From CAZSNH01 sp052388455 (lineage in GTDB: Bacteria; Pseudomonadota; Alphaproteobacteria; Rhizobiales; Hyphomicrobiaceae): DNA of 27,157 nt. The notes below the pieces were generated by a model. It was not told where the DNA came from and did not search any database. It saw only the letters and a program-made list of their open reading frames with translations. The position numbers and the translations under genes were made by a program. Positions within the stretch are counted from its first letter, which is position 1. Every line of letters begins with the position of its first letter. Positions 22,072 through 27,157 of this stretch are shown in pieces. Location: contig JBQTIA010000084.1 in assembly GCA_052388455.1 (NCBI GenBank), positions 1-27,157 on the forward strand, written 5' to 3'.

Positions 22072-25000
22072 AATTGCCGAGCATCTGAACGAGCGGCTTG
22101 CGCTCAAGTTTCTTTATTTCGGCCTTGCCGCCAGAGGGCTTGGGGTCTTTCTTTTCCGTCGCGCGTTTCTTCGGTTCATTCTGGCGCTCGATTTTCGGCG
22201 GATCGACTTTCTTGATCAACGTCTTGCCGGGATCGACCTTCAGCGGCTCGGCGCGCTTGGCCGGATGTTTCGTGTCGGGCTTTTTCACGTCAGGCATTTT
22301 CGCGTCAGGCAGCTTGATGTCGAGCTTCTTGCAGCGCGGGAACACGCCGGTCGTACCCTCGGGGCACTTCGGCTTGTCGATCGGCTTGCAGTTGGGAAAC
22401 TTGCCGATCGTTCCGCGTGGGCAATGCTGGTCCTCGACCTTTTTGCAGATCGGGAACACGCCAGTCGTGCCTTCGGGGCATCTCGGCTTATCGATCGACT
22501 TGCAGTCGGGGAACTTGCCGACCGTGCCGCGCGGACAGTGCTGCTCCTCGATCTTTTTGCAGTGGGGGAAACGGCCGGTTGTGCCTTCCGGACATTTGGG
22601 CGCAACGATCGGCACGCACACGGGATACTTGCCCACCGTGCCCGGCGGGCAGTGCTTCTCGGGCGCGACGCAGGCGCCGTGACGGTTGCGGTCATAGCCT
22701 TCGGCGCACACGCATTGGCCTTTGGAGTTGCGGACCTCTTGCGCTTTCAGAATGCACAAGGGCTTTGGCTTCACGGGATCGACGACGCGGATTGGAACGC
22801 AGCTCCCATGGTGGCGCCACGTTCCCGGGCGGCAGACGCAAGCGCCGGCTGCCGAGCGCACCTCGTACACGCCAGGACGACACGCGCGCGATTTCGGTGC
22901 CGCCGGCTTGTGGACGACCGGCATGATATTCGACGCTTTCACGTCGGCATCGACGCACGCGGCAACGCCAGGAGTGGCGAGCGCGCCGCCCGCGAACGGG
23001 TCGGCCGGATCGGCCGGCACCAGAGAGGGAGACGTCACCGCAAAGCAGTTCGTCGCCAGATAGCCCGCCGGATCGGCCGGCAGATCGACCGTCACCTTGT
23101 GTGTGATGGACGCGCCGGCCGCGAGCAAGAGCGGTGCCGTGCACGAGAACGGCAGGGCCGCCGGATCGGGCGCACAGCCGAGCGACGGGCTGATCGACGT
23201 GATGGGCATCGGTGTGGCGTTGCCGGCGATGCTCATGCCATCCGTCCACAGGACATCGCCCGCGAAAGGCGCCTTGCCGGTGTTGGTTATGGTCAACGCG
23301 AACGTGCAGGGCTGGCCCTGGACGCACGGCCCCTCGACGACCTTCTCAAGTTCCAGCTCGGCGCCGGCTTCATCGCAGGCGATGCCGGACCACGGCCCGG
23401 CAAGGCTGGCGCAGTTGCGGAACATCAGGCCGCCGGCCGCCACGAGCGGGCCTGTTTCCACGAACACATCGACGTGGCGGGTCGCGCCGGGCTTCAGACC
23501 AGCGGGTCCGAGCGTGCAGGCCAGCTTATCGGCGGGCGTCGGCGAGCAGACCCAGCCGGGCGCGTCGGGTGTAGCCGAGGCGATGGTGAGCTGGCCGCCG
23601 GCGCCCGGACCGCCGAGCACGGTCGTCACGTCGGTGAAGACGACAGGGGCCGCGAGTTTGGCGAGACCGATGTTCTGCACCGTGATCCGGCAATGCACGA
23701 TGCCGCCGATGACGCCGGGGAAGCAGGTCTTGTAGATGTAGACGCCCGGAGTCGCCGGCTTCGGGATCACCGGCGTGGCAATGGTCGGGCGGTTGCGCGT
23801 CGCCGGTACCGGCGCGGCCTTCTCGCTTGCGGCCGGATCGCACGGGCTGACGATGGCCACGGCACCGATGTGGCCATTGGCATCCGCGTCGGCATAGCGG
23901 CCATCGGCATCGACGAACCAGACGGCGTCGGGACGCTCGTTTCCGGTTTCGAGCTGTTCCGCGAAGTCGGCCTGAAGCAGCGCCAGCGAAGCCCGCGAGG
24001 CCGCGAAGTTCGACTGCGGCTTCGCGAGGGACTTGTCCTGACCCTGCAACCCATGGACATGGCGTGCGCCGCGCGCGTCGGCATCGTTGCGCAGATGCTC
24101 GCCCGTCGCCCAGAGCGTGGCGCGGCACTGGCCATAATCGATGCGCCCGTTGCGATCGTAGCCATAGCCTAGCGCCAGACCTCCGAGGCCCGAACGATGC
24201 GGCTGTTGGAGACCGATGGCGTATTCGTCGGGAACGATCGCCCAGGTGTCGTCCTGTTTGCTGAACGCAAAGCGCAGGGTCTGCGTCGCACCGGGCTCGG
24301 CGAACGTTGTGAAGTCGTAGCTGCCGGCAATGGCGCCGCGCTCGGCAATCAGCATCCGGTCGGGACCATCGAACGCGATGGCGGTGATCAGGCTGCGGCC
24401 ACTGCCGCCGCCGACTTCCAGCTCGCGGCGGGCATCGTTGGCGAAGTCGCCGTCCTTCTCGATGCCGACGGACCAGACCTGCCGACCCTCGGCGACGGAA
24501 TAGTAAAGCCGCCCGCCCTGCACCGTCACCGCGACCACCATGCGGCGCTTGTCGGCGTAACTCCACGTCGCGGGGTCCTCGACAGAGAACGCGGCGCTGT
24601 CGATACCGACGCGGCGCACGCGGACGTAGGCGACCGGCGACTGTCCGGCGGCCGGGCGGCCGTCGACGCCGTGATCGAAGGTTCCGCTGTCGCGGCCGTT
24701 GACGTCGAGGCGATGAATAAGCCCGGTTTCGAGGTCGGTGGCGAAGAATTGCAGGCTGGCGGGATCGAACGCGAGACCGCCGAGGCCCGGTCCAGCGTTG
24801 TCCTCTCCGCCGTAGCGGATGTCGGCGAACAGAGAAGGTTTTCCTGTGCGGCCGTCGATCTTCCAGATCGAGCCGGGGCCGCCGTCGGGGCCGAACTGGC
24901 CATCCATCCAGCGTGCACCGGGCTGGCCGCGCGCGAGCCGCGTCGCTGAACCCTCGCCGGTGACGATCTGCAGGCCATAGAACGAAGTTGCGGCAGCATA

Positions 25001-25378
25001 GAGGTCGGGCGGACCGGACGTATCCATGGCGGCCGTGGTCACGGCGAACACCTGTCCGATGTCGCGCGCGGCCACCGAGAATTTCAGCGGCGCGTCGGCC
25101 AACTGCGCAGCGGGCTTGCCGCCGAGCCTGGCGAGGTCGAACACCCGCAGCGACGGCGAGCCGACATCGATGCCGGTGATGTCCGCCTGAGTCGTGTCAT
25201 CGGAAGGCTGGGCGATCCGGGTTGTGCCGGAAAATCCCGTCAGCGCGGCATCGCCGCGTTCGAGCATACCTTCGGCGGCAAAGGCGGGGGTGATGCTCAA
25301 AGCCGTTGCGAGGAACGGTGCCGCGCAAAGCGCACGGCGAAAGGATTTGGCGACTAAACGTGCATTCGTAACGGTCAT
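22061..25378 (-). CDS. Large secreted protein: propeller-like, DUF11-like and cysteine-repeat regions
   Basis: This 1105-residue protein has a signal peptide (1-35, ending PAFAA). Residues 60-510 resemble a beta-propeller (GLAFDPASLQFFATDLETG, AIAFDGPDRMLIAERG) and include calcium-loop-like runs such as DADGRYADADANGH (490-503). Two modules at about 545-680 and 685-810 look like DUF11-type repeats (TVQNIGLAKLAAPVVFTD; ITNTGKAPFAGDVLWTD). Two cysteine units (833-862, 875-904) share a CVC...GxC pattern. Six exact 19-residue repeats (910-1023) have the form CPxGTxGxFPxCK. The tail (1024-1105) is Lys/Pro-rich. The start at 25378 is preferred over 25390 because GGAG lies 6 bases before it. It is probably a cell-surface protein; adhesion is a guess. 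Function is unknown. Confidence 0.8.
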   Translation of the reverse strand: MTVTNARLVAKSFRRALCAAPFLATALSITPAFAAEGMLERGDAALTGFSGTTRIAQPSDDTTQADITGIDVGSPSLRVFDLARLGGKPAAQLADAPLKFSVAARDIGQVFAVTTAAMDTSGPPDLYAAATSFYGLQIVTGEGSATRLARGQPGARWMDGQFGPDGGPGSIWKIDGRTGKPSLFADIRYGGEDNAGPGLGGLAFDPASLQFFATDLETGLIHRLDVNGRDSGTFDHGVDGRPAAGQSPVAYVRVRRVGIDSAAFSVEDPATWSYADKRRMVVAVTVQGGRLYYSVAEGRQVWSVGIEKDGDFANDARRELEVGGGSGRSLITAIAFDGPDRMLIAERGAIAGSYDFTTFAEPGATQTLRFAFSKQDDTWAIVPDEYAIGLQQPHRSGLGGLALGYGYDRNGRIDYGQCRATLWATGEHLRNDADARGARHVHGLQGQDKSLAKPQSNFAASRASLALLQADFAEQLETGNERPDAVWFVDADGRYADADANGHIGAVAIVSPCDPAASEKAAPVPATRNRPTIATPVIPKPATPGVYIYKTCFPGVIGGIVHCRITVQNIGLAKLAAPVVFTDVTTVLGGPGAGGQLTIASATPDAPGWVCSPTPADKLACTLGPAGLKPGATRHVDVFVETGPLVAAGGLMFRNCASLAGPWSGIACDEAGAELELEKVVEGPCVQGQPCTFALTITNTGKAPFAGDVLWTDGMSIAGNATPMPITSISPSLGCAPDPAALPFSCTAPLLLAAGASITHKVTVDLPADPAGYLATNCFAVTSPSLVPADPADPFAGGALATPGVAACVDADVKASNIMPVVHKPAAPKSRACRPGVYEVRSAAGACVCRPGTWRHHGSCVPIRVVDPVKPKPLCILKAQEVRNSKGQCVCAEGYDRNRHGACVAPEKHCPPGTVGKYPVCVPIVAPKCPEGTTGRFPHCKKIEEQHCPRGTVGKFPDCKSIDKPRCPEGTTGVFPICKKVEDQHCPRGTIGKFPNCKPIDKPKCPEGTTGVFPRCKKLDIKLPDAKMPDVKKPDTKHPAKRAEPLKVDPGKTLIKKVDPPKIERQNEPKKRATEKKDPKPSGGKAEIKKLERKPLVQMLGNSKR
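22310..22651 (-). repeat. Six tandem 57-base repeats encoding 19-residue cysteine units
   Basis: Residues 910, 929, 948, 967, 986 and 1005 of the encoded protein each start a unit CPxGTxGxFPxC. Units 2 to 5 alternate CPEGTTG and CPRGT[VI]GK types, giving a 38-residue (114-base) higher-order period, as expected from duplication of unit pairs. Confidence 0.93.
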
Positions 25379-25545
25379 AAAAAGCTCCATGCGAGGGAGG
25401 CGCGCGCGAGCGCGGACGGTGCTAAAGACCGCCTGATCCACCCACCATGGAACCACGAGCTGGAATTTTGTGCAGTTACGCCCGAGACAGCCGCGCAAGG
25501 GCGGTGCGCACATGAGCAATCGCGCTTAGCAAATCGTGAACAGGC

Positions 25546-25788
25546 TCACAGCATGTTGTGCGTGCCGTCGCAGAACGGCATATCGTCGGACGCCTTGCAG
25601 CCGCAGAGATTGTAAGTGCCGGCCGCATCGACCGTGAACCGCTGCGGCTCCAGACCCGTGCCCTTGTGGGAGCCGTCGCAGAACGGCTGCTTCTGCGATC
25701 GGCCGCAGCGACAGAAGAAATAAGGCTGTCCGTCCTTCAGGTCGACCTGATAGGGGCCCTTCTGTGCGATGAGAGGTTCTTCGGCCAT
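25546..25788 (-). CDS. Dual CDGSH iron-sulfur protein
   Basis: This 80-residue protein carries two CDGSH-type motifs: Cys26-x-Cys28...Cys37-Asp-Gly-Ser-His41 and Cys62-x-Cys64...Cys73-Asp-Gly-Thr-His77. Each 3-Cys/1-His set binds a [2Fe-2S] cluster, as in mitoNEET-like and CISD3-type proteins, which act in electron or cluster transfer. The start at 25788 has GGAG 5-6 bases upstream and gives the family's usual compact length; upstream in-frame residues do not look like a domain. It lies 102 bases after soxZ in the same direction, so a link with sulfur metabolism is possible but not shown. Confidence 0.92.
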   Translation of the reverse strand: MAEEPLIAQKGPYQVDLKDGQPYFFCRCGRSQKQPFCDGSHKGTGLEPQRFTVDAAGTYNLCGCKASDDMPFCDGTHNML

Positions 25789-25890
25789 GGGGGCTCCGCG
25801 GATGCCTTGATCTCGGCTTCCACGGGTATCGGCTTCGCGGGCGGGTGACAAGAGGCGGCGGACGCTGACGAGGTACGTTCGGCCAAGCGG

Positions 25891-26223
25891 TTACTGTACC
25901 GATGCCGGCTGTACCTCGATCCGCGTTTTCTCGGTCGTCGAGGTGCCGCTATCGTCGATCCAGGTCAGCGCCAGCTCGCCGGACGCCGGCACGGTCAGAA
26001 AGAATGCGATGAACGGATTGGCGGCAATGCCCGACCCGAAGTCGGCGGCGAAGACCTGCTGGCCCTCGAAGGTGGCGCGGAAGGTGTTGATGATGTTGCG
26101 CGGGATCGGCTTGCCCTCGGCGTCCTTGCGATTTCCCGTTTCCATCACATGCTGAACGAGCGCCTTGATCTCGATCGTCTCTCCGGCCCTGATCGTCTCG
26201 GGTAGCTTGATGCGCGGCTTCAC
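25891..26223 (-). CDS. soxZ: Sulfur-carrier complex protein SoxZ
   Basis: This 110-residue protein matches SoxZ, the immunoglobulin-fold partner of SoxY. Typical features are the N-terminal RIKLPETIRAGETIEIKALV, the HVMETGNRKDAEGKPIPRNI segment and the C-terminal TWIDDSGTSTTEKTRIEV. SoxYZ holds sulfur intermediates during periplasmic thiosulfate oxidation. SoxZ itself has no signal peptide and is exported with Tat-borne SoxY. The start is GTG with GAGGAG 9-10 bases upstream. It follows soxY by 31 bases. No soxA, soxX, soxB or soxC is in the window. Confidence 0.95.
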   Translation of the reverse strand: MKPRIKLPETIRAGETIEIKALVQHVMETGNRKDAEGKPIPRNIINTFRATFEGQQVFAADFGSGIAANPFIAFFLTVPASGELALTWIDDSGTSTTEKTRIEVQPASVQ

Positions 26224-26254
26224 GGGGCGAGGCTCCTCGTCGGTCGGTTGGGCG

Positions 26255-26737
26255 TCAGTTGGTGCAGCCGCCGAGAGCGACCTCGACGCGGACGGTTGCG
26301 GTCAGCAGCTTGCCCGTGCTCGTCTCGGCGAGGGCTACGACGTCCTGGGTCTTGGCCAGCCGCATCCGCCCGGTCACCTCGGCCTTGCCCGATTGCGGCG
26401 TGAAGTGGAAGGTCGCTACGCGGGGTTGCGGATTGGCAGTCGACAGCAGATGCAGCTTGCGGATGTGATCGTCGGGCGTCATCGGGCTTTCGACCGACAG
26501 CTTGTAGGGCACGATGTTGCCGTTCTCGGCCTGCTCGGGCAGCTCCATGCTGATCAGCGCCGCTTCAGGCTGGGCGTCGCCAACGAGCTGCTTATAGGCA
26601 GCTTCGTATGCAGGGGAAGGGCTGGCCGGCGCCTCGGCTGCGGTCGCCATCGGCAGGGCCGATCCGAGGACGGCCGCAGCGGTGCCGAGCAGAACTTCGC
26701 GGCGGTGAAAGAGACCTGTGGGGCGCGTCTTCGGCAT
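26255..26737 (-). CDS. soxY: Sulfur-carrier protein SoxY, variant C-terminus
   Basis: This 160-residue protein has a Tat signal (FHRREVLLG at 10-18, then a hydrophobic stretch and ATAAEA), consistent with folded export together with SoxZ. The SoxY core follows (PEAALISMELPEQAENGNIVPYKL, PDDHIRKLHLLSTANPQPRVATFHF). The swinging-arm cysteine (Cys158) is the third residue from the end, as in canonical SoxY. The last five residues are GGCTN instead of GGCGG. The start at 26737 is chosen for the Tat signal; the further upstream frame is Arg-rich and unlikely to be translated. The ribosome site is weak. Confidence 0.93.
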   Translation of the reverse strand: MPKTRPTGLFHRREVLLGTAAAVLGSALPMATAAEAPASPSPAYEAAYKQLVGDAQPEAALISMELPEQAENGNIVPYKLSVESPMTPDDHIRKLHLLSTANPQPRVATFHFTPQSGKAEVTGRMRLAKTQDVVALAETSTGKLLTATVRVEVALGGCTN

Positions 26738-27016
26738 CGTCCGGGCTCGTTTCCGGGTGCGGCTCCGACGCCCGCTCGTACGTGCGGTGCGCAGCCTTCG
26801 GCTTCGGTTACTTTCGAGTGCGCCTAGCATAGTCTGTCGTCGAGGGGAATTTGATGACCTTGCGGCAATTTAATGCGGGAGGCGTTGCTTGGAGGAAACG
26901 GTGCGCGTGGATAGAAAGTGACAGTTCAAAGCTGACAGGGTTCAGATGCGCTCGCCCCTGGAACCTGTCCCCTGTAACCTAGCCCGACCTATGCACCAGA
27001 ACAAGGTCTCGACGGA
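26738..27016. other. Gene-free region upstream of soxY
   Basis: No coding frame with protein-like composition was found. The part next to soxY must hold its promoter, but no convincing -35/-10 or operator could be assigned. Bases 26925-26985 hold repeated scraps such as CAGGGTTCAG, CCTGGAACCTG and CCTGTAACCT that look like decayed repeat sequence. Confidence 0.4.
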
Positions 27017-27106
27017 GGTGAATTTGACGACACGCTAGGAGAAGCGCGCGGGTCGATGCCGTCGCATCGGACAAGCGTTGCGACGCCGCGTGGCGTCAAA
27101 TTCACC
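27017..27106. repeat. Long inverted repeat at the right end
   Basis: Bases 27017-27035 and 27088-27106 are inverted copies with one mismatch in 19 (arm GGTGAATTTGACG...). The 52-base interior has smaller dyads such as CGATGC-N4-GCATCG. It resembles a MITE- or REP-type element with no coding capacity. Confidence 0.8.
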
Positions 27107-27157
27107 CCACCCGTCTTGGCGAAGTCAAGCTTCGCTTGGACAGGGTCGCACGCCCGT

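Noticed and set aside
22310..22651. CRISPR array
   Set aside because: The 57-base repeats are contiguous, in frame and encode cysteine units; there are no spacers or cas genes.
22265..24172. 635-codon plus-strand frame opposite the large secreted protein
   Set aside because: It is Arg/Ala/Gly-rich with no domain; the minus strand has a signal peptide and regular cysteine repeats.

Overview
The window is high-GC chromosomal DNA, most likely from an alphaproteobacterium of the Hyphomicrobiales (Rhizobiales). The evidence is the order rplY-pth-ychF, an alphaproteobacterial-type heme A synthase, small DUF2842 and DUF3297 genes typical of that class, soxYZ, and many short palindromic elements between genes. 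No rRNA, tRNA, CRISPR array, prophage or intact insertion sequence was seen. The species cannot be named from sequence alone.

Left part (1-4496). An FtsX/DevC-type ABC permease stands alone, without its ATPase. Next come two paralogous secreted proteins that share their first residues and a C-terminal motif ending in ISVGC but have very different low-complexity middles. An alpha/beta hydrolase (Est30-like) and a 62-residue cysteine protein complete this part. Several genes end in clear intrinsic terminators.

Polysaccharide locus (4686-13212). A compact Wzy-type surface polysaccharide locus lies in two divergent arms. Leftward are a Wza-like outer-membrane export lipoprotein, a GT4 glycosyltransferase, a polyprenyl-phosphate sugar-1-phosphate transferase and an O-antigen ligase/polymerase-like membrane protein. 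Rightward are a Wzz/Wzc-type co-polymerase whose C-terminal tyrosine-kinase domain is degenerate, and a NodB-type deacetylase. The gene set resembles holdfast or unipolar-polysaccharide loci. A sigma-54-like site precedes the transferase gene.

Metabolic part (13231-17823). DUF2842 and ctaA diverge. ctaA overlaps mtnA by 4 bases, and a fuculose-phosphate-aldolase-like gene follows 0.6 kb later. mtnA plus such an aldolase suggests the oxygen-independent methylthioadenosine-DHAP shunt known from Rhodospirillum rubrum. A small toxin-antitoxin module, with the toxin broken by a frameshift, sits between the two. A GST-family gene follows.

Translation block and right end (17866-27157). DUF3297, ychF, pth and rplY run leftward, decorated with palindromic repeats: one provides the DUF3297 stop codon, one lies inside pth and one between rplY and pth. 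Then come a periplasmic ClpP-like protein and a convergent 1105-residue secreted protein with a propeller-like part, DUF11-like modules and six exact 19-residue cysteine repeats. The window closes with soxY-soxZ plus a dual-CDGSH iron-sulfur protein and a 0.4-kb gene-free end holding another inverted repeat.
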